DNA from: Nitrospira sp. UBA2083
GTDB lineage: Bacteria > Nitrospirota > Nitrospiria > Nitrospirales > Nitrospiraceae
Length of the DNA: 5,361 nt
Direction: 5' to 3'
Assembly: GCA_002331625.1 (NCBI GenBank)
Contig: DCZN01000066.1
Location: forward strand, 21,524 to 26,884
Part shown: in pieces, positions 1 to 5,033 of the stretch
Layout of the letters: each line of letters starts with the position of its first letter
How positions within the stretch are numbered: the first letter of the stretch is position 1
The notes under the pieces: generated by a model
What the model was told of the DNA's origin: nothing
Database searches by the model: none
What the model saw: the letters and a program-made list of their open reading frames with translations, nothing else
Made by a program: the position numbers and the translations under genes

Positions 1-440
1 CGTGCTTTCATGCCTGGATTGGCGAGTTGTGCCGCGAGATCTGGATGTAATCGGGCATCCTCAACCCTGGCGTGACCGAGGATTTTCAGTCTGGCCCGAT
101 TCGGGTAGCCCATTAGGAAGAGGGACACCCGATCGTTTACAGACAGATTGCCGGTGCTCAAGAGTTGTCGGTTCCCTTGATAGTCCGCAAAGACCAAGGT
201 TGAGGGGTTAAGCAGACGAAGAAATCCTTTGGGCCCTCCGCGATGCTGGACATAGGGCCAGCCGGTTTCGCTCACCGTGCCCAGGTAGAAACTGTCTCTG
301 GCAGCGAGAAACTCAGCCTCTTCTTCACCGAGGAGATCGCGCTCAGGAGCATCCGTGATGTTCGCCGCATGCCCATAGTACTGGCGCTGTGCACGAAGGA
401 CCGACTCGGTCATCATGGTTTCGAGATATTTCATTGCCAT
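1..440 (-). CDS. Pyridoxamine 5'-phosphate oxidase family (FMN-binding split-barrel) protein, 3' end outside window
   Basis: Reading the minus strand from the ATG at 440-438 gives 146 uninterrupted codons that run off the window at position 1, so the C-terminus is missing. Residues 48-56 (ARDSFYLGT) and 60-75 (GWPYVQHRGGPKGFLR), followed by FADYQGNRQ at 84-92, STGNLS at 95-100 and RVSLFLMGYP at 104-113, are the pattern I know from the PPOX-class split-barrel family, whose members bind FMN, F420 or sometimes heme at a dimer interface. Family members are usually about 200 residues, so roughly 50 are probably missing. The start is set by GGAGG at 453-449, 8 bases upstream; a second in-frame ATG (codon 3) lacks such spacing. 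No signal peptide is seen, so it is probably cytoplasmic. It is the second gene of an operon with the DsrE gene, 71 bases downstream of that stop. Substrate and true cofactor are unknown; a genuine PdxH role is unlikely because the sequence resembles the general stress/flavin-oxidoreductase branch. Confidence 0.88.
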   Translation of the reverse strand, partial: MAMKYLETMMTESVLRAQRQYYGHAANITDAPERDLLGEEEAEFLAARDSFYLGTVSETGWPYVQHRGGPKGFLRLLNPSTLVFADYQGNRQLLSTGNLSVNDRVSLFLMGYPNRARLKILGHARVEDARLHPDLAAQLANPGMKA

Positions 441-445
441 TGGCT

Positions 446-493
446 CTTCCTCCGTTGCATCGGCCTGTCAACGGAGACCCGTTGCAGGCCGAT
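446..493 (-). promoter_or_regulatory. Intercistronic hairpin with a competing fold over the ribosome binding site
   Basis: Between the dsrE stop and the split-barrel start, 459-467 plus 469-474 pair with 479-484 plus 485-493. This gives a 15-bp stem with one bulged base (468) and a 4-base loop (475-478). An alternative 8-bp pairing, 450-457 with 469-476 (11-base loop), is also perfect and would bury GGAG of the Shine-Dalgarno sequence (453-449). The two folds share 469-474 and cannot coexist. In the transcript (minus strand) the long hairpin leaves the ribosome site open and the short one closes it. No U-run follows the long stem, so it does not look like an intrinsic terminator. Possible roles are mRNA processing, stabilisation or translational tuning of the second gene. 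The pairing is directly visible; the switch is inference. Confidence 0.5.
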
Positions 494-511
494 CTCACCT
501 CAACTGGTCTG

Positions 512-886
512 TCAGAACACTACGGTGTTCCAACCCTCATTGACATATCGGCGCAAGCTCAAGAGTCCCGACGTGCCAGCCAGCGCATGGTCTTTCCTGA
601 GCAGGACGCCACAAGATTCCACGCTCTCTTTCGCTCCAAAGACATCAGCGCAGCCACAGGAAGCGCCTTGCACGACGTCGCGCACGGCGTTGTAGAGTCC
701 ATTAGCCGGATGCGAGAGCTTGGTCAGCTCAGCCGGCCAACGGGTGCCGGTGCCGTTGAAGACCACGGCGACTTCATCACCCTTCTGTTTGCACTCTGCT
801 GCCAGAGCCAGCGCATTAAAGACTCGCCCCAAGGCTTCCTCCGAGCCATTCTTCGGGTCGGACATCACAATAATTGCAGTTTTCAT
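512..886 (-). CDS. DsrE-family (DsrE/DsrF/TusD-like) small protein
   Basis: A 124-residue protein opening with the DsrE-fold beta strand and phosphate-like loop (TAIIVMSDPKNGSEEALGR, residues 3-21), then EVAVVFNGTG (38-47) and the cysteine segment GASCGCADVFGA (74-85). Family members are sulfur-carrier or sulfurtransferase-like proteins of the DsrEFH/TusBCD fold, or stand-alone paralogues of unknown role. Here C77 and C79 form a CxC pair, and C32 and C92 are further candidates for persulfide or disulfide chemistry. The length suits a single domain; no signal peptide or membrane segment is seen. I chose the ATG at 886 because AAGGAGG lies 4 bases upstream. An in-frame ATG at 955 lies only about 6 bases from the predicted transcript start and has no ribosome site. 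It is the first gene of the sigma-54 operon and precedes the PPOX-like gene. Neighbouring dsrAB or tus genes are absent, so a role in dissimilatory sulfur oxidation is not supported; stress or redox relay is a guess. Confidence 0.88.
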   Translation of the reverse strand: MKTAIIVMSDPKNGSEEALGRVFNALALAAECKQKGDEVAVVFNGTGTRWPAELTKLSHPANGLYNAVRDVVQGASCGCADVFGAKESVESCGVLLRKDHALAGTSGLLSLRRYVNEGWNTVVF

Positions 887-890
887 GAAT

Positions 891-897
891 CCTCCTT
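891..897 (-). promoter_or_regulatory. Shine-Dalgarno sequence fixing the DsrE start
   Basis: The minus strand reads AAGGAGG, then ATTC, then ATG. This near-perfect anti-16S match sets the start at 886 rather than at the upstream in-frame ATGs at 976 or 955. Its 4-base spacing is slightly short. Confidence 0.8.
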
Positions 898-972
898 GAT
901 GGTTGAACGGTCGTGATAAACGGTTTGTGATGGGCTGCTCCTTGTGAATTGCCATCGTGCGTATCTGACTGC

Positions 973-987
973 GCAAGGCTGGTGCCG
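973..987 (-). promoter_or_regulatory. Sigma-54 (-24/-12) promoter of the DsrE operon
   Basis: The minus strand reads CGGCAC-CAGCC-TTGC, so GG and GC are separated by exactly 10 bases as RpoN holoenzyme requires (consensus TGGCAC-N5-TTGC). Only the first T of TGGCAC differs. Counting 12 bases from the GC places the transcript start near 961, giving a leader of about 75 bases before the DsrE ATG. The site lies downstream of an activator gene of exactly the class needed to open such a promoter. Position and orientation match the operon. The match is directly visible; activity is inferred. Confidence 0.82.
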
Positions 988-1086
988 AGGCTGGGCGTCA
1001 TCGGCTCAACCAGAGAAACTACTGGAAGGACAAGGGGTTGCCAGAAAATCAGACCTGAAGTTGGGTGAAAGGATGAAGAAATGTCC

Positions 1087-1102
1087 CCACGACATGTCGT
1101 GG
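1087..1102. promoter_or_regulatory. 16-bp perfect palindrome, likely enhancer (UAS) for the sigma-54 activator
   Basis: CCACGACATGTCGTGG is a perfect inverted repeat. Its centre lies about 133 bases upstream of the predicted transcript start at 961, inside the usual -80 to -150 range for bacterial enhancer-binding proteins. It sits between the activator's stop (1146) and the operon it probably controls, and the activator ends in a Fis-type HTH that would bind such a dyad. A second use as a 6-bp stem terminator for the activator mRNA is possible but weak, because the bases after the stem are not a T-run. I found no clear IHF site between it and the promoter. Confidence 0.7.
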
Positions 1103-1145
1103 ATCTACGAAATATCGGAGGGGCGGTCTGGTGGATGCGAGGGTG

Positions 1146-2711
1146 TCAGGTGAAACGGGGTTTCTTGATGCCAAGTTTCTGCATGCGCGATCGTAGCGTA
1201 TTGGGGTGGAGGCCAAGTCTCATCGAGGCGCCTTGTTTTCCTTCGACAACCCAATCGACCTCTTGTAGCACGTGGGTGATATGGGCACGCTCGACTTCTT
1301 CCAGCGTGCTTGACGTGTCAGGAGCTGCAGTGCGATCAGATTGGAATAGCACCTCATCAACCTGGAGGACAGGACCCGGTGAGAGGATCGCGGCCCGCTC
1401 GATGACATTTTCCAGTTCTCGGACATTGCCGGGCCAGGCATAGCTCATAAGTCGATCCATGGTCTGTTGTGGGATCTGATCAAGCCGTTTCCCGAACTTC
1501 TTGGAAAATCGTCCGGCAAACGAGTGGACGAAGAGCGGAATGTCGGAGGGACGATTTCGCAAGGGTGGCAGTTCAATCGGGAACACGTTGAGGCGGTAGA
1601 GGAGATCGGAGCGGAATGAGCCGGCCTTCACAGCAGCAGGGAGGTCTCGATTCGTTGCCGCGATCACTCGAATGTTCACCTTTGTAGAACGACCGCTGCC
1701 AATCCGCTCGAACTCACGTTCTTGGAGGACACGCAAGAGCTTCACTTGTGCGTCCAACGGCAATTCACCAATCTCGTCGAGGAAGATGGTCCCTCCATCT
1801 GCCAGTTCAAAGCGTCCGATTCGCTTGGCAAGCGCGCCAGTGAATGAGCCCTTTTCATGGCCGAACAACTCGCTCTCCACCAGATTGGCGGGGATGGCTC
1901 CACAGTTGACGCGAACAAGCGGTCTCGCGCTGCGGGGACTGAGGTCATGAACCGCCCGAGCGATGAGCTCCTTGCCAGTCCCGGTTTTGCCCAAGAGCAA
2001 GACGGTTGAATCGGTCGGAGCCACTTGTTCGACTTTCTTCAGCACGGCCTTCATCGCTTGGCTCGCACCGATGATTTCATCGAAATGGTGGTCTAGTTTG
2101 ATCTCTTCCCGGAGATACACATTTTCGGCCTGGAGTCGGTTCGTGAGTTGCTCGACCTCCGCGAAGAGCTGGGCATTCTTGATTGCGATGGCTGCTTGAT
2201 GGGCGAAGGTGGCGAGCCGTTCACATTCCTCGTCAGCTAAGGGGCGTCGGCCAAACATCGCAATGACGCCGAGCACATCACTGCGAAAGACGAGGGGATA
2301 GCCGGCAAAGGACCGGAGCCCGTTGTCTCTCATCCATTGCTTGTTCGGGAGTCGATCATCGCCGAGCACGTCGTTAGTCTGCATCGGCCCAAACCCTTGG
2401 GCGATCTTCCCGATCTTGAGCGCCCCCAGCGGAATGCGGCGGTACTCCCCGTCGAGATTGGTATAGAGTCCGGCGCTCGCCTCAAGGTGCAGGCACCGAA
2501 CCCGATTCGTGCAGTCTGCTGCTTTGTAGCAGTCAGCGCAGAGATCGCCCGGACCGAAGAGCCAGATACGGGCGAAGGCTCCATCGAGCTCATCGACGAG
2601 ACCTTGGGTGATGGTGGTGAGCACGACATGGAGCTCCAAGCTTGACGCCATTTGCAGTGCGATGCGATCAAGCGCCTTGCCAGCGGGGGAGGGAGAAGTA
2701 TCAGAGCTCAT
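1146..2711 (-). CDS. FhlA-type sigma-54-dependent transcriptional activator (GAF - AAA+ - Fis HTH)
   Basis: A 521-residue enhancer-binding protein. The N-terminal GAF domain (about 15-185) holds a cysteine cluster C58-x2-C61-x5-C67-x5-C73 followed by CLHLEASAG, which suggests metal, Fe-S or thiol sensing. A short coiled linker (about 183-205, [20 protein letters not shown]) leads to the AAA+ domain: Walker A GKTGTGKE (241-248), the sigma-54-contacting loop GSFTGA (288-293, a variant of GAFTGA), Walker [14 protein letters not shown] (306-318), IAATNRDL (350-357), and arginine-bearing [14 protein letters not shown] (366-379). [15 protein letters not shown] (426-440) follows, and a C-terminal Fis-like HTH occupies about 493-515 ([19 protein letters not shown]). 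There is no receiver domain, so control is by ligand or redox state rather than by phosphorylation. The start at 2711 has a modest TGAGG 4 bases upstream. It precedes the DsrE operon on the same strand and probably activates it through 1087-1102. The inducer is unknown; NorR- or FhlA-like signals are only analogies. Confidence 0.95.
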   Translation of the reverse strand: MSSDTSPSPAGKALDRIALQMASSLELHVVLTTITQGLVDELDGAFARIWLFGPGDLCADCYKAADCTNRVRCLHLEASAGLYTNLDGEYRRIPLGALKIGKIAQGFGPMQTNDVLGDDRLPNKQWMRDNGLRSFAGYPLVFRSDVLGVIAMFGRRPLADEECERLATFAHQAAIAIKNAQLFAEVEQLTNRLQAENVYLREEIKLDHHFDEIIGASQAMKAVLKKVEQVAPTDSTVLLLGKTGTGKELIARAVHDLSPRSARPLVRVNCGAIPANLVESELFGHEKGSFTGALAKRIGRFELADGGTIFLDEIGELPLDAQVKLLRVLQEREFERIGSGRSTKVNIRVIAATNRDLPAAVKAGSFRSDLLYRLNVFPIELPPLRNRPSDIPLFVHSFAGRFSKKFGKRLDQIPQQTMDRLMSYAWPGNVRELENVIERAAILSPGPVLQVDEVLFQSDRTAAPDTSSTLEEVERAHITHVLQEVDWVVEGKQGASMRLGLHPNTLRSRMQKLGIKKPRFT

Positions 2712-2749
2712 CGTGCCTCAATGAGGTTGGGGCTATGAATGACCAAAGC

Positions 2750-2779
2750 ACGATAGGAGGGGGCGGGAAGGATTGTCAA
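2750..2779 (-). promoter_or_regulatory. Sigma-70-like promoter of the sigma-54 activator gene
   Basis: The minus strand has a perfect -35 TTGACA (2779-2774), an 18-base spacer and TATCGT (2755-2750) as a weaker -10. The transcript would begin near 2743, leaving a leader of about 30 bases. A housekeeping promoter for the activator fits a constitutively made sensor. Confidence 0.5.
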
Positions 2780-2832
2780 TTGCACACGAGCTGTACTGAT
2801 CCCAGGTGGCACATTGTTTGAGAGTTAAAGGG

Positions 2833-2873
2833 GGGAGTCTTTATTTGATGGCCTGATTATATTTAAGACTCCC
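2833..2873. repeat. 9-bp inverted repeat with 23-base loop
   Basis: GGGAGTCTT (2833-2841) is matched exactly by AAGACTCCC (2865-2873) around an AT-rich loop (2842-2864). It lies in the divergent spacer between the activator and the toxin-antitoxin genes, upstream of both predicted promoters. There is no adjacent T-run, so it is not an obvious terminator; it could be an operator or a leftover of inserted DNA. Confidence 0.45.
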
Positions 2874-2943
2874 GACTCCTTCTCGGTATTCCAATTCTGA
2901 CAAACAACGGATGAGTTTGTGCGAAGCGGGTGTGCGCTATTAC

Positions 2944-2972
2944 TTGACCCGATCCGAGGCCTCGCCGATAAT
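2944..2972 (+). promoter_or_regulatory. Promoter of the toxin-antitoxin operon
   Basis: TTGACC (2944-2949) and GATAAT (2967-2972) are separated by exactly 17 bases, each one mismatch from the sigma-70 consensus. Transcription would start near 2979, about 28 bases before the antitoxin ATG. The 10-bp palindrome at 2955-2964 fills the spacer, as expected for an autorepressed toxin-antitoxin promoter. Confidence 0.65.
2955..2964. promoter_or_regulatory. Candidate operator 1: palindrome between -35 and -10
   Basis: CGAGGCCTCG is a perfect 10-bp palindrome inside the promoter spacer. Binding of the antitoxin or of the toxin-antitoxin complex here would block RNA polymerase. The symmetry is visible; the bound protein is inferred from the general autoregulation of type II modules. 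Confidence 0.5.
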
Positions 2973-2973
2973 G

Positions 2974-2988
2974 GACTTATCCTAAGTC
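2974..2988. promoter_or_regulatory. Candidate operator 2: inverted repeat at the transcript start
   Basis: GACTTA-TCC-TAAGTC is a perfect 6-bp inverted repeat over the predicted start site, centred 21-22 bases (two helix turns) from the first palindrome. The sequences of the two repeats differ, so only one may be the real operator; the same-face spacing is suggestive. Confidence 0.4.
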
Positions 2989-3006
2989 TCAGAAGGAAGG
3001 TGGAGC

Positions 3007-3207
3007 ATGCCGACGGCGCTAAAAATGGAAGTGAGTCCTGAGACCATTATCCGGGCGGTGAAGGGCATGAACAAGAACGCACGACAAGCCTTTCTCGAAG
3101 ACTTACTGGCCGCCACCTCGCCGGAGTATCTGCAGAGCATCCGTGAGGCCCGCCGGGATTACAAGGCAGGTCGCGTAAAGTCCCACGCCGCTGTGTTTGG
3201 CCGGTGA
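3007..3207 (+). CDS. Type II toxin-antitoxin system antitoxin (RelB-like)
   Basis: A 66-residue acidic/basic helical protein just upstream of a RelE-type toxin. The C-terminal segment IREARRDYKAGRVKSHAAVFG (about 46-65) is the toxin-binding tail I recognise from small antitoxins, ending in a 'GRVKSHxxVFG' motif. The N-terminal part (residues 8-37, EVSPETIIRAVKGMNKNARQ onward) is mostly helical and would dimerise or bind DNA; no clear ribbon-helix-helix or AbrB motif can be named. The start is fixed by AAGGAAGG (2993-3000), 6 bases upstream; an alternative ATG at codon 7 lacks this. Its stop TGA overlaps the toxin's GTG start by 4 bases (GTGA), implying translational coupling with the antitoxin first. 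It probably represses its own promoter. Confidence 0.82.
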   Translation: MPTALKMEVSPETIIRAVKGMNKNARQAFLEDLLAATSPEYLQSIREARRDYKAGRVKSHAAVFGR

Positions 3208-3458
3208 CATACCGGCTGGTCTATACCCACCGTGCGATTAAGGATCTCGATGGGCTTGATGCGACGGTGAAGCAGCGCATCGGTAAAGCGCTGCAGCGGT
3301 ACGAACGGAACCCACTCGCTTACGCAGAGCCGCTCCGACAGTCCGATCTAGGCTCGTATCGCTTTCGCATCGGGGACTATCGTGTGGTCTTCGATCTTGA
3401 GGGGTCGGAGATTATCGTGTTACGCGTCGGGCACCGGCGGGAGATCTACAAGCGCTGA
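3204..3458 (+). CDS. RelE/ParE-superfamily toxin of a type II toxin-antitoxin pair
   Basis: An 84-residue basic protein of typical RelE length. It has the family's N-terminal YRLVYTHRAIKDLDGL, a two-helix segment (about 11-40), LRQSDLGSYRFRIGDYRVVF (44-63) and a C-terminal LRVGHRREIYKR (73-84). Candidate active-site or RNA-contacting residues by family comparison are R53, R55, R60, H77, R78/R79 and Y82. This pattern favours a ribosome-dependent mRNA endonuclease (RelE-like) over gyrase-targeting ParE, but the fold is shared and the target is not proven. Translation begins at GTG 3204, coupled to the antitoxin stop by a 4-base overlap; no separate ribosome site is evident. All expected elements are present, so the toxin appears intact. 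Confidence 0.9.
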   Translation: MTYRLVYTHRAIKDLDGLDATVKQRIGKALQRYERNPLAYAEPLRQSDLGSYRFRIGDYRVVFDLEGSEIIVLRVGHRREIYKR

Positions 3459-3502
3459 CCGCCTTTTCTCTTCGTTTCGAAACCACCGATCATCCGGCGA
3501 GA

Positions 3503-3523
3503 CCGCCGCTGGCGGGCTTTCTC
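3503..3523 (+). terminator. Probable intrinsic terminator after the toxin gene
   Basis: CCGCC-GCT-GGCGG (3503-3515) forms a GC-rich stem with a 3-base loop and is followed by GCTTTCTC. The stem is short and the T-tract interrupted, so strength is uncertain, but the placement 45 bases after the toxin stop and before the convergent DUF1810 gene is right. Confidence 0.5.
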
Positions 3524-3532
3524 AGTACCCTG

Positions 3533-3967
3533 CTAAGACGATTGCTGGGCCAGCATATCCAGAGTCTTTTGGTCGGGCAGGCCGTCGAAGTACTTGTGCA
3601 GGGCGTTCTTGAAGAGGGTGTTGTCGGTGGCAGCAATCATGAACAAGGTCATGCAGGACCAGAATTTCAGGTTGTCGGGGTAGGAGAAGATCTCGTCAGC
3701 GCCGCGTCCCTCTATATTCAGAACAAGCTGCGTACATTCTCGGAGTTTCTGACCTAAGACAGGGTGTTGGAGGTACGCTTTGGCCTCATCAAGGGAGGTA
3801 ATGGCGAACTGCTGTGCCATCGCACTGTGACCAAGACCGGCGATTTGCGGAAAGATGAACCAGATCCAGTGGCTGGTCTTTCTCCCGGCTCGAAGCTCAG
3901 CAAGGACTGTGTCGTATGTGCGCTCCTGCGCGTCGAGAAAGCGGTGGAGATTGTAAGCATCGCTCAT
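3533..3967 (-). CDS. DUF1810 family protein
   Basis: A 144-residue soluble protein that I recognise as DUF1810 from LHRFLDAQERTYDTVLAELR (7-26), the hallmark SHWIWFIFPQIAGLG (32-46), MAQQFAITSLDEAKAYLQHP (50-69), LRECT (75-79) and DNLKFWSCMTLF (98-109). It has the full usual family length, with no signal peptide or membrane segment. The biochemical role of the family is not established to my knowledge, so no function is assigned. It is transcribed toward the toxin-antitoxin pair, with its stop 74 bases from the toxin stop, and is apparently monocistronic. The ATG at 3967 has only a weak GGAT 7 bases upstream, so the start rests mainly on homology at the N-terminus. Confidence 0.88.
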   Translation of the reverse strand: MSDAYNLHRFLDAQERTYDTVLAELRAGRKTSHWIWFIFPQIAGLGHSAMAQQFAITSLDEAKAYLQHPVLGQKLRECTQLVLNIEGRGADEIFSYPDNLKFWSCMTLFMIAATDNTLFKNALHKYFDGLPDQKTLDMLAQQSS

Positions 3968-3988
3968 AAACTATCCGTCGCCAAGTAT

Positions 3989-4018
3989 ATTATTCCCAGA
4001 CGATATCACACCTGGCAA
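3989..4018 (-). promoter_or_regulatory. Candidate sigma-70 promoter of the DUF1810 gene
   Basis: The minus strand shows TTGCCA (4018-4013), an 18-base spacer and AATAAT (3994-3989), each one base from consensus. The transcript start would be near 3982, leaving a short leader of about 15 bases. Confidence 0.45.
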
Positions 4019-4606
4019 TGTTGGATTGCAGGATCTGACACTCGTTACTCATGGTAATCACTTGCATATCAGGCTATTCGCTTCGTTTTACTCGCAGCGT
4101 GGTCTTTGTCAGTGTACGAGCCGTGTTGAATAGGTACTGGCTAGTAGAATTTCTAGTTGCTTACTAGATGTTGTTATGGGATAAGGGCAAACCACTACAG
4201 TCAATAAGACGTATTCAATGAGAGAGAAGCGCACGTGAAAAGGACCTAATGGTCACAGTCACGAGCCGGTTCGGGCAGCTGATGCTGGAGGCCATCACGT
4301 TCGTATTTGCCGATCTTCGGCGCCGCGCTTCAGTTGATGCGCTCGACACGAGTTCAAGGGAGGGGGATTGTTGGTTGAGGGTGGCGCCGGAAATGGTCGA
4401 CTTGGGGGGAATGCGATGTGGAGCTTCGAATTGGATGAGGCGGGGTGCTTTGAGGACGACGAATTGCATGAATGAATTTACTTAAGTCAATAGGCGGCCT
4501 GACCCTAAAATGTTTTCGCCCAGACTTCGGTGGAGAGCCGCACGCATTCCTTAACGACTTGGCATCCATGGCTTCCTGGGTAGGCGAATGGAGTCGCGTC
4601 AGGATT
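4019..4606. other. Long region with no supportable gene
   Basis: About 590 bases lie between the DUF1810 promoter and the recognisable transposase remnant. Open frames exist on both strands (for example 4249-4485 plus and 4469-4215 minus), but they overlap each other, lack convincing ribosome sites, and their translations match no family I know. The first part (to about 4210) is AT-richer with many stops; the second is GC-rich and may be decayed coding DNA. Three CTAG tetramers occur at 4141, 4153 and 4164. The likeliest reading is a degraded insertion or recombination scar next to the IS remnant. Confidence 0.5.
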
Positions 4607-4972
4607 AGGCTGCCAATGCAGCTGGTCATAGACAACTACGGGACCCACACGCATCAGAGGGTACAATGCTGGTTGAACCGCCAGCCGCGCTGCATGTCGT
4701 TCCCGCCAGTTCCGGTTGGCTAAATCTGGTCGAGCGCTGGTTTGGCTAGTTGGCATACAAAGCCATTCGGCGAGGGGTCTTCCGCAGTGTCGATGAGTTG
4801 AAGGTGGCAATCGACGGGTTCCTGAAGGCCTGGAACAAGGATCCGAAACTTTTTGTGTGGACGGCAACGGTCGCGTCCATCACCGCGAAAGGCCCTCGTT
4901 GTCGAGACCCTTGAAAGCATCCAGCCTGACTGCACTACACCTCGGTCAAGAAGATGGAAGAAGCGAAAATGA
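4607..4972 (+). pseudogene. IS630-family transposase remnant (3' part, frameshifted)
   Basis: Only the C-terminal half of a DDE transposase remains, in three pieces. Frame 2 from 4607 reads MQLVIDNYGTHTHQRVQCWL, with the second catalytic Asp at 4631-4633. Frame 1 from about 4690 reads VVPASSGWLNLVERWFG, with the catalytic Glu at 4732-4734, then a TAG stop at 4747-4749, then LAYKAIRRGVFRSVDELKVA and DPKLFVWTATVASITAK. Frame 2 again from about 4892 reads VVETLESIQPDCTTPRSRR and ends at TGA 4970-4972. The Asp-Glu separation of about 34 residues fits the IS630/Tc1/mariner D34E arrangement. The helix-turn-helix and the first catalytic Asp are absent, so the copy is dead and 5'-truncated. The C-terminal motifs are unmistakable for the family; the exact IS name cannot be given. 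Confidence 0.85.
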
Positions 4973-5033
4973 CCGCCCAGATATTTTGTGGACACTGAGC
5001 CAGACGTAACCAAACACAGGAAGGAGAGCTGAC

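Noticed and set aside
243..916. Plus-strand open frames over the DsrE and PPOX-like genes
   Set aside because: They are antisense shadows; the minus-strand translations carry clear family motifs and ribosome binding sites.
887..976. A 30-residue longer N-terminus for the DsrE protein starting at 976
   Set aside because: The extension overlaps the sigma-54 promoter, has no ribosome site and does not look like DsrE sequence; the start at 886 has AAGGAGG.
2621..2630. GCACGACATG, resembling half of the 16-bp palindrome, as a second activator site
   Set aside because: It is a half match inside the activator's own coding region and shows no dyad symmetry; chance is likely.
2807..2821. TGGCAC-N5-TTGA on the plus strand, resembling a sigma-54 promoter facing the toxin-antitoxin genes
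   Set aside because: The -12 element ends GA instead of the near-invariant GC, and a better sigma-70 promoter with dyads lies closer to the antitoxin gene.
4109..4115. TCAGTGT, matching part of the inverse of the sequence after the transposase stop (4991-4998), as a possible left IS end
   Set aside because: Only seven bases match, the flanks do not, and the sequence between it and 4607 has no recognisable IS630 N-terminal coding.
4215..4485. Overlapping open frames on both strands that could be small genes
   Set aside because: They mirror each other, lack good ribosome binding sites, have low-complexity or arginine/serine-rich translations, and match no family I recognise.
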